A stretch of 64,000 bases of DNA, taken from positions 1 through 64,000 of the forward strand of contig NZ_JASMWN010000017.1 of assembly GCF_032595355.1 (NCBI RefSeq), written 5' to 3'. Under the pieces are notes generated by a model. The model was not told where the DNA came from and made no database searches. It saw nothing but the letters and a program-made list of their open reading frames with translations. The position numbers were made by a program, and so were the translations under genes. Below are positions 8,508 to 16,861 of the stretch, in pieces (position 1 is the stretch's first letter; each line of letters opens with the position of its first letter). The stretch comes from Sedimentitalea todarodis (GTDB lineage: Bacteria; Pseudomonadota; Alphaproteobacteria; Rhodobacterales; Rhodobacteraceae).

Positions 8508-10058
8508 CTATACCATTTCCTCGGGAATGCCGGGGAGCGTATGGCCAAATCGCCGGGCCGGGCGCGACGCATATGGCAGGATAAATCCGGTTCGCTCTTC
8601 CGGCTCGACTCTGGCATTGGCCTGTGCCCTGAGCCGCCACGCGGCAACCGCATTCACGGGATCAAGGCAGTCTTCGCCTGCATCAGGCCCCAACCACTGG
8701 CTGGCGCATCGCACCCAGAGTTCGCGGATACGTTCCTGATCTGTCAGGCAAATTCCCGCCTCGGTGTCCCATTTTAAGCTGCGTCCGTTAAGGTTGGCCG
8801 ATGACACCACCGCAATGTCGTCGTCGAAAATCGACACCTTGGAGTGCACATAGATGATCGGCGCCCCGTATAGCGACGCGCGCCCGCCCGACGCGTCCTT
8901 GCGGGTCTGTGCGGGCGACCCGATGAATACCCGGTCGCCGAAGGCCTCGGTGATCAGCCGGACAGACTTGGCTTGGATGTACTCTCCGTATTTCGCCACG
9001 CTGCTCGGATTGTGGTCGAAGGCGACTTCTTCGGGGGCAGCGGGCAAGATCAGGATCAATCCCAATTCCGGGTTGTTGCGAGCGCGCCGGGCAAGCTGCC
9101 GGGCCAGACCCGTATCACGGAAGTATTGAGTTTCCAGATAGATCAGCCGCTTTGCAGTCGCAGTTCTCTTGGCATGGGTCTCTGCAATCTCGCGCAGGAC
9201 CGTCTTTGGCGACATCCGGGCAAACGACCAGCGGCGCTTGCGCGAAATCGTCCTCAGAATGCCGGTCAGGTCTGGCGGCGCTGCACCATGGGTGACGGCC
9301 TCAAAGGACTGCAGGTGGCGCAGCGCCGCCTCGGCCGCCGGGCCTCGCATGCGGATCTGCACATCATGCCAGGTGTCATCCGCCGGGCGATCATGGTCGG
9401 GGCCGTCATACCGGCGCTCGTTAAGATCAAGCCCGCCGATATAGAGCGTCTCGCGGTCGAACACCGCCAGTTTCTGGTGATGCGTTGCGGGGTGCAGCTG
9501 CGGGATTGGCCAGACCCGCGCGACGAGTCGCGCCGCCTTGGCCTTGATCCGGGTTCGCAGGCGAGGCGCTTCGCGCAGGTAGTTGTCCTGATGAGGCAGG
9601 GGCAGGTCGCTCAGCCGCGCGGCGATTCGGTTCTGTTCAAGACACGCACGAGGCCACAGGAGCAGCCGGGGCAACCATCCAAGTTGCGCGGGATGCATGA
9701 CAGCGCGCGCCTTCAGAAGATCCGGCCGCCCCGAAAGATCACCGGCGGCATGCAGAGCCCGGATCGCCGACCATGTGCCCCGATGCGCATCCGGAAGCGC
9801 AACAGGGTCAAAATCGCTGATGGTCAGACGGATCCGAATACCCCGCCGCAACAGGTGTTCGATCAGATCAACCCAGGTCTCACCGATCGCGCGCGCCTCG
9901 GGGCTGCGCAACCGCGTCCAGGGATCGAAGACACGGAAACTCATCATGATTTCGGACTGTGCCGCAAGACAGAGTCTTTCAAACTCGGGATAGGCTTCCT
10001 GCGCTGTGACCAGGATCTTGAAATCTTGCGAACTGTTCGTATCACTCTTGACTGACAT
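8508..10058 (-). CDS. Phospholipase D-like protein with two HKD motifs
   Basis: 516-residue phosphatidyltransferase/phospholipase D superfamily enzyme. Both catalytic HxKxxxxD motifs are intact: HQKLAVFD in the first half, followed by IGGLDLN, and HSKVSIFD in the second half, followed by SSANLNGRS. No clear signal peptide or membrane segment is seen. It could be a cardiolipin synthase-like or true phospholipase enzyme; the long linker and soluble N-terminus favour the phospholipase D group. The open frame continues upstream to 10646 across the promoter region of the divergent DUF883 gene, so I place the start at 10058 (MSVKSDTNS), preceded by AGGGCA. Confidence 0.85.
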   Translation of the reverse strand: MSVKSDTNSSQDFKILVTAQEAYPEFERLCLAAQSEIMMSFRVFDPWTRLRSPEARAIGETWVDLIEHLLRRGIRIRLTISDFDPVALPDAHRGTWSAIRALHAAGDLSGRPDLLKARAVMHPAQLGWLPRLLLWPRACLEQNRIAARLSDLPLPHQDNYLREAPRLRTRIKAKAARLVARVWPIPQLHPATHHQKLAVFDRETLYIGGLDLNERRYDGPDHDRPADDTWHDVQIRMRGPAAEAALRHLQSFEAVTHGAAPPDLTGILRTISRKRRWSFARMSPKTVLREIAETHAKRTATAKRLIYLETQYFRDTGLARQLARRARNNPELGLILILPAAPEEVAFDHNPSSVAKYGEYIQAKSVRLITEAFGDRVFIGSPAQTRKDASGGRASLYGAPIIYVHSKVSIFDDDIAVVSSANLNGRSLKWDTEAGICLTDQERIRELWVRCASQWLGPDAGEDCLDPVNAVAAWRLRAQANARVEPEERTGFILPYASRPARRFGHTLPGIPEEMV

Positions 10059-10365
10059 TGACTGATTGCCCTGTTTCGACGCTCGCTCCGCACCTTTGCA
10101 TATCGTCTCGATCCTAACCTCGGCTTTCCCGTGCGGCAGGTCGAATTTGGTGGTTTTCCAAGCCACGCTACAAATCGTACGAATTGAAAGGCCCGCGCAA
10201 GCGGGTTGAGCGGGATTCCGCTCTTTGAGGAGACCGGAACGAAGCGCATTCATATGAGCGCCGCTGCAGGTTGACGCGAGACGGCAAGTTTGTTGCGCGG
10301 TGAACGGAACAATTGCCGTGGTCGCGGGTTCATGTTTTGAATGAGACCTGAAAAGGAGATGTTTC
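10059..10365. other. 307-bp divergent intergenic region
   Basis: This separates the phospholipase D-like gene (minus) from the DUF883-type gene (plus). No convincing gene is seen in either direction. It holds a GC-rich imperfect hairpin near 10189-10205 (GCCCGCGCAAGCGGGT) and, next to the plus-strand gene, an ECF-type promoter candidate listed separately. Confidence 0.5.
10306..10330 (+). promoter_or_regulatory. Candidate EcfG-type stress promoter
   Basis: GGAAC at 10306-10310 and GTT at 10328-10330 are 17 bp apart, matching the alphaproteobacterial general-stress sigma pattern (GGAAC, N16-17, CGTT) except for G in place of the C. It lies 36 bp before the start of a gene pair of the stress-associated YqjD/YqjE type. 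Two short boxes can occur by chance, and not every member of this order uses EcfG. Confidence 0.4.
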
Positions 10366-10695
10366 ATGGCAACAACGACATCCAGTGGATCCCGCAAAGC
10401 CCCTACGGTCGGTGATCTGGCAAAGCAGATCGAAACACTCCAGAAAGACATCGGAGAGCTTACCGGTCTGATGGCAGAGATGGGCAAGGCGCAGGCAGCA
10501 CGGTTGAGTGACGAGGCCGAGGCAAAGGCGCAGAAGCTCCGCGACAAAGGCGAGGGCGCCGCAACCGCCGCGCAAGAGCAGATGGAAGATCTGCAAGCGC
10601 AAGCGAACGAATTTATCCGAACACAGCCGGCAACGGCTCTGGGCATTGCCGCAGGGCTTGGATTCCTGTTCGGTCTTCTGATGACGCGCCGCTAA
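10366..10695 (+). CDS. DUF883 (ElaB/YqjD)-like membrane-anchored protein
   Basis: 109-residue protein with a long amphipathic helical body rich in Ala, Glu, Lys and Gln (residues 15-85), ending in a single transmembrane helix, TALGIAAGLGFLFGLLMTRR. That is the architecture of the ElaB/YqjD family, inner-membrane tail-anchored proteins linked to stress and, in E. coli, ribosome binding. A strong AAAGGAG lies 7 bp before the ATG. The next gene starts after a single intergenic base, so the two are co-expressed. Confidence 0.72.
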   Translation: MATTTSSGSRKAPTVGDLAKQIETLQKDIGELTGLMAEMGKAQAARLSDEAEAKAQKLRDKGEGAATAAQEQMEDLQAQANEFIRTQPATALGIAAGLGFLFGLLMTRR

Positions 10696-10696
10696 A

Positions 10697-11047
10697 ATGC
10701 TGGCGGAACAACTGAAAAAGGCGGCGGCGCGTGCAGCCCTGAAAACGGCGATGCTCAGTGGTGGCGCCGTCTGTGTTCTTGTCGGCATCGGGTTCCTGAC
10801 AATGGCGCTGTGGATGTATCTGACGGTGCTTTATGGTGCGATCCTCGCATCGCTGATCGTTGGCATGGCTTACCTCGGCGTGGGGTTGATCGTCATGGGA
10901 TTCAGCGTCGCGAAGCCAACGCATGAGCCCGCCGCAAACGCCAAACCCCGGCCCGATGAGGCACCCATGGACACAAGCGATGCCCCGCCGTTGGTTCAGG
11001 CCTTTCTCTATGGCATGCAGGCGGGGATGAAGGCGCGCAGATCCTGA
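10697..11047 (+). CDS. Phage-holin/YqjE-like small membrane protein
   Basis: 116-residue protein with two strongly hydrophobic helices (about residues 18-42 and 48-70) connected by a short turn and a hydrophilic Pro-rich tail ending in KARRS. The pattern resembles the DUF1469/YqjE family annotated as putative Actinobacterial holin-X/phage holin superfamily III, which in many bacteria follows a YqjD-like gene, as here. There is no sign of phage around it, so a membrane-stress role is more likely than lysis. Confidence 0.65.
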   Translation: MLAEQLKKAAARAALKTAMLSGGAVCVLVGIGFLTMALWMYLTVLYGAILASLIVGMAYLGVGLIVMGFSVAKPTHEPAANAKPRPDEAPMDTSDAPPLVQAFLYGMQAGMKARRS

Positions 11048-11095
11048 TTTCACCGAGGGTGAGGCCCTTGGTCTGCCGATTTGCACCCAAACGGG

Positions 11096-12121
11096 TCAAT
11101 CAAACGTTCCGGCAACGCGGCCCAACAGCATGAAGGCGCGGGCGGTGCGGGTCTCGCTGAGTGTGGATATGTCGGCATCACTTGCGTCGCCCTCGAACGC
11201 GGCGAACATGCGGTCGAACAGGCGCAGGAAGTGGTGCGCCGCATCGCGAAAGATCGGGTCCTGTTTCATCCGGCCTGCGGTCAGGGCGAGCGAAGTTCTG
11301 TCATGCACGCCGCCCAGAGCGGCCACTTCGCGCCCACGCGTTCCTTGTGCGAATTTTCGCCAGACATCCGGGCGCGCCATGTCCGGGCTCAGGTCATCCA
11401 TATAGATGCCTTCCTGACTCAGCAGCGTCAGTACATCCTGGCTGGCCTGGATCAATTGTGCCGCCTGCCGGTCTCGCAGGGCACGGCGCATTGCGTCAAA
11501 TCCGGCCTTGTCTTCGGCGTTCTCGGGAAAATTCAGAGCGCGGATGAAGTACTCGGCGGCGAGCGGCGGCGACAGGGCCTCGGCGGGGGTTCCCAGTGCG
11601 AGCGCACCCTGGTCCGTCGGGGGCGGCGCTGCGCTGGCGGGTGCGGCGCTTGGTTCTGCGGCGGGTTGGGTGCGCTGTGTGGACAGCGCTGCCAGCATTG
11701 CTTCGGTTCTTTTGGTGGCGGCGGCGACGTCGTCGAGGCGTTTGGACAAGGCCGTATCCTTGGAAGATTGACCTTTCTGCGCCTGCGTGACGTAGGCCTG
11801 CCTCAGCCCGTCCAAAGTTGCATGAAGCCGCTGGCTTTCCTCGCGCAGGGCCCGATTCGACCGCGCAACTGCGGCGGCAGCCCAGATCATGCCGACTGGC
11901 AGGAAGACGGTCATCAGCGTCGAGAGAATCCCCAACCTTGCAGAGCCGGCGCGCTCTTCGGCAGGGATCACGAGAAAGAACCCCAGCGACGCGGCCAGCC
12001 AGAGCACCGAAAACGCGATGGCCGCAATATCGGTGCCGGTCATGCTCTCGCTGCCGGGTCTGTTGAACGTCCCGAGCGACCGGGTCGGGGCCGAATCGGA
12101 ATCGCGAGGGGTCTCGGACAT
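11096..12121 (-). CDS. Conserved membrane protein of unknown function
   Basis: 341 residues. Two transmembrane helices near the N-terminus (about residues 30-52 and 64-86) precede a predicted coiled coil (ARSNRALREESQRLHATLDGLRQAY, key heptads of Leu/Ala) and a Pro/Ala-rich linker (PAAEPSAAPASAAPPP). A soluble C-terminal domain of about 180 residues contains AEYFIRALNFPENAEDKAGF. I do not recognise a named domain, but proteins of this build occur in related genomes. It lies 11 bp upstream-to-downstream of greA on the same strand, so greA and this gene are probably co-transcribed, greA first. Confidence 0.7.
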   Translation of the reverse strand: MSETPRDSDSAPTRSLGTFNRPGSESMTGTDIAAIAFSVLWLAASLGFFLVIPAEERAGSARLGILSTLMTVFLPVGMIWAAAAVARSNRALREESQRLHATLDGLRQAYVTQAQKGQSSKDTALSKRLDDVAAATKRTEAMLAALSTQRTQPAAEPSAAPASAAPPPTDQGALALGTPAEALSPPLAAEYFIRALNFPENAEDKAGFDAMRRALRDRQAAQLIQASQDVLTLLSQEGIYMDDLSPDMARPDVWRKFAQGTRGREVAALGGVHDRTSLALTAGRMKQDPIFRDAAHHFLRLFDRMFAAFEGDASDADISTLSETRTARAFMLLGRVAGTFD

Positions 12122-12132
12122 GGTGCGCTCCG

Positions 12133-12603
12133 TCAGGAATAGTCGATGCTCACCACTTCATAGGAGCGTTCGCCGCCGGGTGTGCGGACCTCGACGCTGT
12201 CACCCTCTTCCTTGCCGATCAGAGCGCGTGCAATCGGAGATTTGACGTTCAGAAGGCCCTTTTCGACATTGGCTTCGTACTCGCCAACGATCTGCCAGGT
12301 TTTCTCTTCGTCGGTATCTTCGTCGACAAGCGTCACCCTGGCACCGAACTTGATCGCGCCGGACAACTTGGCAGGATTGATCACGTCGGCAAGGCTGAGC
12401 ACGCCTTCGAGCTCCTTGACCCGGCCTTCGATAAAGGACTGCTTTTCACGCGCGGAGTGATATTCGGCATTCTCCGAAAGATCGCCGTGCTCCCGCGCCT
12501 CGGCGATGGCCTTGATGATGGCGGGCCGCTCGACGGATTTAAGCTGCTTCAACTCGGTTTCCAGCGCAGAGTGACCTGCCGGGGTCATCGGAATTTTTTC
12601 CAT
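12133..12603 (-). CDS. greA: Transcription elongation factor GreA
   Basis: 156 residues, the usual GreA length. GreA enters the RNA polymerase secondary channel and triggers cleavage of backtracked transcripts. The N-terminal coiled coil carries the tip acidic motif in EHGDLSENAEYHSAREKQ (Asp and Glu that coordinate the catalytic Mg), and the C-terminal FKBP-like domain ends in VEVRTPGGERSYEVV. The ATG at 12603 (MEKIPMTPAGH) matches the family start; the extension six codons upstream is not needed. Confidence 0.97.
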   Translation of the reverse strand: MEKIPMTPAGHSALETELKQLKSVERPAIIKAIAEAREHGDLSENAEYHSAREKQSFIEGRVKELEGVLSLADVINPAKLSGAIKFGARVTLVDEDTDEEKTWQIVGEYEANVEKGLLNVKSPIARALIGKEEGDSVEVRTPGGERSYEVVSIDYS

Positions 12604-12826
12604 AGGTGTCGATCCGCTCAAAATGAGACGCCCCGCCGTATGAAACGCCGGGACGGTAGATTAGGTCAGCCCTTACCTGACCCAATCACGCAGCAGATTG
12701 CAAGAGGCAGGATGTCGCCCGGCACGCGGGTTTCGGCTCAGAGCGGGCAAAATTTGCTTTCTACGATGTGCCGCAGAATGTCTTCCGGCGCGAACGCGGC
12801 ACCAGGTCTGCACGGATCGGGATCGC

Positions 12827-13207
12827 CTAGCCGTATTGAACGATCTCGAATTCGATATTGTCGTGATCGAGGAAATAGAACCGATGCCCCGGCTCATAGT
12901 CGGCATGGTTCATCGGTGTGAAGCCCGCCTTGGCGACATCGCGCTCCATCGCGGCGATGTCATCCACGACCACAGCGATATGATTGAGTCCGCCGACGGT
13001 CTGATAGTTGTCATCTGAGGGTTTCGCAGGGGATCCCGGCGTGTAGAGCGCGAGATAATGCGTATTTGTTCCTACATGCACCGTGCGCCCGCTCTGCATG
13101 GCCGCGCCGGACCAACGCACATGCCAGCAGAACAGATCGCACATCCAGGCGGCGGTTGCGTCGGGGTCGCTGACGGTGAGGTTCGTGTGTTCGAGCATTG
13201 CAGGCAT
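12827..13207 (-). CDS. VOC/glyoxalase family protein, SoxR-controlled
   Basis: 126-residue single-domain vicinal-oxygen-chelate protein. Metal-ligand candidates are His in MLEHTNLTVSD, His in GGLNHIAVVVDD and Glu in NIEFEIVQYG, the standard H/H/E arrangement; YFLDHDNIEFEI is a typical C-terminal strand pair. It may be a glyoxalase, dioxygenase or antibiotic/quinone-detoxifying protein. It is transcribed divergently from soxR, and its promoter has a 19-bp MerR-type spacer carrying a SoxR operator, so induction by redox-cycling compounds is likely. The ATG at 13207 follows AAGGACA. Confidence 0.85.
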   Translation of the reverse strand: MPAMLEHTNLTVSDPDATAAWMCDLFCWHVRWSGAAMQSGRTVHVGTNTHYLALYTPGSPAKPSDDNYQTVGGLNHIAVVVDDIAAMERDVAKAGFTPMNHADYEPGHRFYFLDHDNIEFEIVQYG

Positions 13208-13238
13208 GTCTTGTCCTTTTCATGTGTTGATTTCCTTC

Positions 13239-13269
13239 ATCGTAATTCCTAAACCTAACTTTAGGTCAA
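13239..13269 (-). promoter_or_regulatory. SoxR-type promoter and operator
   Basis: Reading the minus strand, a -35 box TTGACC (13264-13269) and a -10 box TACGAT (13239-13244) are separated by 19 bp, the overlong spacer typical of MerR-family activated promoters. In the spacer, 13248-13265 reads CCTAAACCTAACTTTAGG, matching the classical SoxR box CCTCAAGTTAACTTGAGG at 14 of 18 positions with symmetric CCTAAA/TTTAGG arms. It lies between soxR and the VOC gene. Confidence 0.88.
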
Positions 13270-13290
13270 TATATTTCTTGAAGGCGTGAA

Positions 13291-13752
13291 ATGGCTGTTT
13301 CTCAGGGGCTTTCCATCGGCGCGCTTGCGGATCGGACGGGGTTGGCCGTGTCGGCCATCCGATATTACGAATCGCAGGGCCTGATTGCGCCCTGGCGCAA
13401 CAGCGGCGGACAGCGGCGATTTCATCGCGCAGACATCCGCCGGCTGAGCTTTGTCATGATCGCCCAGCAATTCGGGTTCGCGTTGCCGGAAATTCGCGAG
13501 TTGTTGGCGGGGCTACCGGGCAAGCGCACGCCGACACCGGCGGACTGGACCCGTATCAGCGAGACCTTCCGCAACCGTCTGGATGTGCGCATTGATACCT
13601 TGCAGAAACTTCGCGACAATCTGGATGGCTGCATCGGCTGCGGATGTCTCTCGTTGCCAAAATGCAAACTCTATAATCCCGACGACCGGGCGCGCCAGCG
13701 GGGCAGTGGGCCACGCTATCTCATGGGCGATGTGCCGGATCAGTCGGGTTGA
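13291..13752 (+). CDS. soxR: Redox-sensitive transcriptional activator SoxR
   Basis: 153-residue MerR-family regulator. The N-terminal winged helix-turn-helix (LSIGALADRTGLAVSAIRYYESQGLI) is followed by a dimerisation helix and the [2Fe-2S] cluster motif CIGCGCLSLPKC, exactly Cx2CxCx5C. One-electron oxidation of the cluster by redox-active compounds makes SoxR activate promoters with 19-bp spacers. In non-enteric bacteria it usually controls one or a few neighbouring genes directly and not a SoxS cascade; here the divergent VOC gene has such a promoter. Confidence 0.96.
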   Translation: MAVSQGLSIGALADRTGLAVSAIRYYESQGLIAPWRNSGGQRRFHRADIRRLSFVMIAQQFGFALPEIRELLAGLPGKRTPTPADWTRISETFRNRLDVRIDTLQKLRDNLDGCIGCGCLSLPKCKLYNPDDRARQRGSGPRYLMGDVPDQSG

Positions 13753-13790
13753 GGCCGAATCGCGCATTCATTCACCCGGAGAACGGATTG

Positions 13791-13820
13791 CTCCTCATGA
13801 GGAGAGTGGGGAAACTTCCC
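13791..13820. promoter_or_regulatory. Two adjacent palindromes upstream of the molybdenum hydroxylase operon
   Basis: CTCCTCATGAGGAG (13791-13804) is a perfect 14-bp palindrome; 13809-13820 (GGGAA-AC-TTCCC) is a second inverted repeat. They lie 106-135 bp before the (2Fe-2S) subunit start and soon after the soxR stop. Lacking a T-run, they look like operator sites more than a terminator. The cognate regulator is unknown. Confidence 0.4.
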
Positions 13821-13925
13821 GCAATCCTAGGCTGATATGATATTGTCATCTTCAGGCGACTGGAAGATCGGCAGCCAGAACCGGCCCCTGTCCCCACATA
13901 TTGATTTGATGATCGGGAGGATATC

Positions 13926-14378
13926 ATGACGAAACTGATGGTGAATGGAGTGGCGCGGGAGTTTGACGGCGACGACAGCATGCCCTTGTTGTGGGCATTG
14001 CGAGACTCGCTGGAACTGCCAGGCACCAAATACGGATGCGGGGCGGGCCTATGCGGGGCCTGTACCGTGCATGTGGATGGCAAGGCGGTACGGGCGTGCC
14101 AGGCCAGCGTCAGTGATGTCGACGGCAAATCCGTCACCACGATCGAAGGGCTTGACCCGGAGGGAGAGCATCGCGTGCAGCAGGCCTGGCGCGAGTTGAA
14201 CGTGCCGCAATGCGGATTCTGCCAGACCGGGCAGATCATGCAGGCGGCCGCCCTGCTCGAGGAAAACCCGAAACCCAGCGATGATGAAATTCTTACGGCG
14301 ATGGCCGGAAACGTCTGCCGCTGTGGCTGTTATCAACGCATCGTGCAGGCCGTGCGCCTTGCCAGCACGGGGAGCTGA
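13926..14378 (+). CDS. (2Fe-2S) subunit of an isoquinoline 1-oxidoreductase-like molybdenum hydroxylase
   Basis: 150-residue small subunit of the xanthine oxidase family. It carries both expected clusters: a plant-ferredoxin-type CGAGLCGACTVH plus the downstream Cys in VRACQA, and the helical-domain cluster in CGFCQTGQ with CRCGCY. Length and order match IorA. It passes electrons from the molybdenum subunit encoded 3 bp downstream to an acceptor, in this group often a membrane cytochrome and not NAD. GGGAGG precedes the ATG. The substrate (aldehyde or N-heterocycle) is unknown. Confidence 0.92.
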   Translation: MTKLMVNGVAREFDGDDSMPLLWALRDSLELPGTKYGCGAGLCGACTVHVDGKAVRACQASVSDVDGKSVTTIEGLDPEGEHRVQQAWRELNVPQCGFCQTGQIMQAAALLEENPKPSDDEILTAMAGNVCRCGCYQRIVQAVRLASTGS

Positions 14379-14381
14379 ACC

Positions 14382-16679
14382 ATGTTGAAATATCTGGAAG
14401 AACTTGATCTGCAGCCGGTCGGGCTCGCTGTGAGCAAACTGTCGCGTCGTGCATTTCTGGGCACGGGTGCCACCTTTGCATTGGGCGTCTTTGCCACTCG
14501 TGGCGAAGCGTTTCCCAAATGGCCTACCGGTGGCGAACAGATGCCGAACGGGTTGCGCGACGATCCGTTGATCTTTGTCAGTATTGATCCCGATGGCACC
14601 GTGACGCTGGTGGCGCACCGGTCAGAGATGGGCACGGGCAGCCGAACATCGCTGCCGATGGTGATGGCCGATGAGATGGAGGCCGACTGGTCCCGCGTGC
14701 GCATCGTTCAGGCAGAAGGGGACGAACCGAAATACGGCAACCAGGACACCGACGGATCGCGCAGCATGCGGCACCACATTCAGGCCGCGCGCAAGATCGG
14801 CGGATCTGTACGCCACATGATGCAGGCCGCAGCCGGGCAGGAATGGGGCGTACCGGCAGAGGAAGTCGTGGTCGAAAACCACGCAGCGCGGCATGGCGAC
14901 AAGACGCTCGGCTTTGGAGAACTGGCCGAGGTCGCGATGGCGCTGCCGGTGCCGCAGCACGACCAGATTGCCTATAAATCCGAGGATCAGTTCCGGTATG
15001 TCGGCAAGGGCGAAGTCCAGATCACCGACCTGCATGATATCACCACCGGCAAGGCGGTTTACGGGGCCGATGTCACGGTGGATGGGATGCTCTATGCCGT
15101 GGCGGCCAGACCGCCCGTGGTTGGGGGCAAGGTGCTCACATTTGACGCGACCGAGGCAATGGCGGTGCCCGGCGTGATCGGCGTGTACGAATTGCCTCAT
15201 TCGATTCCACCTGCGGGTTTCGCGCCGCTTGGTGGTGTTGCGGTGGTGGCCGAAAACACCTGGGCGGCCTTGCAGGCGCGAGACAGACTAAAGATTGATT
15301 GGGAGGATGGCCCGCATGGCGGCTATAGTTCCGGTCCCTTCATGGAGGCGATGAAGGCCACGGCGCAGGATAAGGGCAACGTGCTGCGCACGCGGGGAGA
15401 GCCTGCCGGGGCGTTTTCCAATGCGTCGAGGACGTTCGGACAGACCTATACTCAGGACCACATGGCGCATATCCCGATGGAGCCGCCCGTGGCCTTGGCC
15501 TCGGTCACCGAGAATGGCGTCGAAATCTGGGCGCCGGTGCAAAGCCCCTACACCACGCGCACTGACGTCGCGAAGGCACTGGAGGTGGACCCGGCCAACG
15601 TACGGGTAAACGTCACCTTACTCGGCGGAGGGTTCGGGCGAAAATCCAAGGCGGATTTCGTGACCGAAGCGGCGCTGCTGAGCCGGGAGGCCGGCGCACC
15701 GGTCAGAATGCAATGGACGCGTGAGGACGACATCCGCCATTGTTACTACCACACCACTTCGGCAGAGCGGATCGAGGTCGCACTGGATGACGCAGGTACG
15801 GTGACCGGGTGGCGACATAACTCGGTCGCACCTTCGATTCTGTCGACCTTTGCGCCGGATGGCGGCCACCAGTTCCACATCGAGAGCGGGATGGGGCATC
15901 TGGACATGCCGTTTGATATTGCCAACGTCAGCATCGAAAACGGCGAGGCCTTTGCGCATACCCGCATCGGCTGGTTCCGGTCGGTCTCCAACATCCCGCG
16001 GGCCTGGGCGATTGGTTCCTTTGTTGGCGATCTGGCCGCCGAACTGGGCAAGGACCAGCGCGAGATGTGGCTGGAACTGATCGGAGCGCCGCGCACGGTC
16101 GATCTTGCCGCCGAAGGCTATCCCGAGAACTTCTGGAACTACGGAGAGCCTTTGGCCGAATTTCCCATCGAAACCGGTCGCTTGGCAAACGTTCTGAATG
16201 TCGCGGCGGATGGAATTGGCTACGGAAAGGACCTGCCGGATGGCGAGGCGATCGGACTGGCCGTGCATCGCAGTTTCGTATCCTACGTGGCCTGTGCCGC
16301 GCATGTGAAGGTGCAGGACGGCAAAATCAGCATTCCAGAGATGCATCTGGCCATCGACTGCGGGTATGCGGCAAACCCCGAACGGATCCGGAGCCAGATG
16401 GAAGGGGCATCGGTCATGGGGATGACCGTGGCGTTGAATTCATCGATCACGTTCGAAAACGGTGCTGTCGAGCAAAGCAACTATAACGACTATGATGTTG
16501 TTCGCTCTGACAACTTCCCCGGATCGGTGGTGACCCACATCATCGACCATCCGTTCAGCGTGCATGCGACGGGTGTCGGAGAACCAGGCGTGCCGCCGGT
16601 CGCCCCTGCCATCGCGAACGGTCTGTTTCTGGCAACCGGTCAGCGCAAGCGCGCCCTGCCAATGGGCGCAAACGTCTGA
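14382..16679 (+). CDS. Molybdopterin-binding subunit, isoquinoline 1-oxidoreductase beta-like
   Basis: 765-residue large subunit of a xanthine oxidase-family hydroxylase. A twin-arginine leader (KLSRRAFLGTGATFALGVFA) begins about residue 21, so the folded complex is probably exported to the periplasm together with its small partner. Cofactor-binding landmarks include GGGFGRKSKADF in the middle and the C-terminal GVGEPGVPPVAPAIANGLF, where the Glu is the expected catalytic base. This two-subunit, FAD-less arrangement is that of IorAB and related aldehyde dehydrogenases. No maturation chaperone of the XdhC type is nearby. Physiological substrate unknown. Confidence 0.9.
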   Translation: MLKYLEELDLQPVGLAVSKLSRRAFLGTGATFALGVFATRGEAFPKWPTGGEQMPNGLRDDPLIFVSIDPDGTVTLVAHRSEMGTGSRTSLPMVMADEMEADWSRVRIVQAEGDEPKYGNQDTDGSRSMRHHIQAARKIGGSVRHMMQAAAGQEWGVPAEEVVVENHAARHGDKTLGFGELAEVAMALPVPQHDQIAYKSEDQFRYVGKGEVQITDLHDITTGKAVYGADVTVDGMLYAVAARPPVVGGKVLTFDATEAMAVPGVIGVYELPHSIPPAGFAPLGGVAVVAENTWAALQARDRLKIDWEDGPHGGYSSGPFMEAMKATAQDKGNVLRTRGEPAGAFSNASRTFGQTYTQDHMAHIPMEPPVALASVTENGVEIWAPVQSPYTTRTDVAKALEVDPANVRVNVTLLGGGFGRKSKADFVTEAALLSREAGAPVRMQWTREDDIRHCYYHTTSAERIEVALDDAGTVTGWRHNSVAPSILSTFAPDGGHQFHIESGMGHLDMPFDIANVSIENGEAFAHTRIGWFRSVSNIPRAWAIGSFVGDLAAELGKDQREMWLELIGAPRTVDLAAEGYPENFWNYGEPLAEFPIETGRLANVLNVAADGIGYGKDLPDGEAIGLAVHRSFVSYVACAAHVKVQDGKISIPEMHLAIDCGYAANPERIRSQMEGASVMGMTVALNSSITFENGAVEQSNYNDYDVVRSDNFPGSVVTHIIDHPFSVHATGVGEPGVPPVAPAIANGLFLATGQRKRALPMGANV

Positions 16680-16688
16680 CACAGCATA

Positions 16689-16717
16689 GTGCGGGCGGTT
16701 CTCGCGACCGCCCGCAC
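16689..16717. terminator. Strong hairpin after the molybdenum hydroxylase operon
   Basis: A perfect 11-bp inverted repeat (GTGCGGGCGGT and its complement) with a 7-base loop begins 10 bp after the stop codon. No T-run follows, so it may stabilise the mRNA 3' end or act with Rho rather than as a classical intrinsic terminator. Confidence 0.55.
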
Positions 16718-16861
16718 GCGCCTTGACACTCTTCACAATAGCCTGCCGTGATTTGACGTGGTGTTGCGATTGACGCAAGGCCCTGCCAAAAGGTATCAGC
16801 CCCGAAATTATGTTGCGCCCTGAACGGGCCACACTCACCGCAAGCCAAGGAGCGCCCTCAA

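Noticed and set aside
10059..10646. N-terminal extension of the phospholipase D-like ORF
   Set aside because: It would run antisense through the DUF883 gene and its leader, lacks similarity to the family, and a start with a ribosome site exists at 10058.
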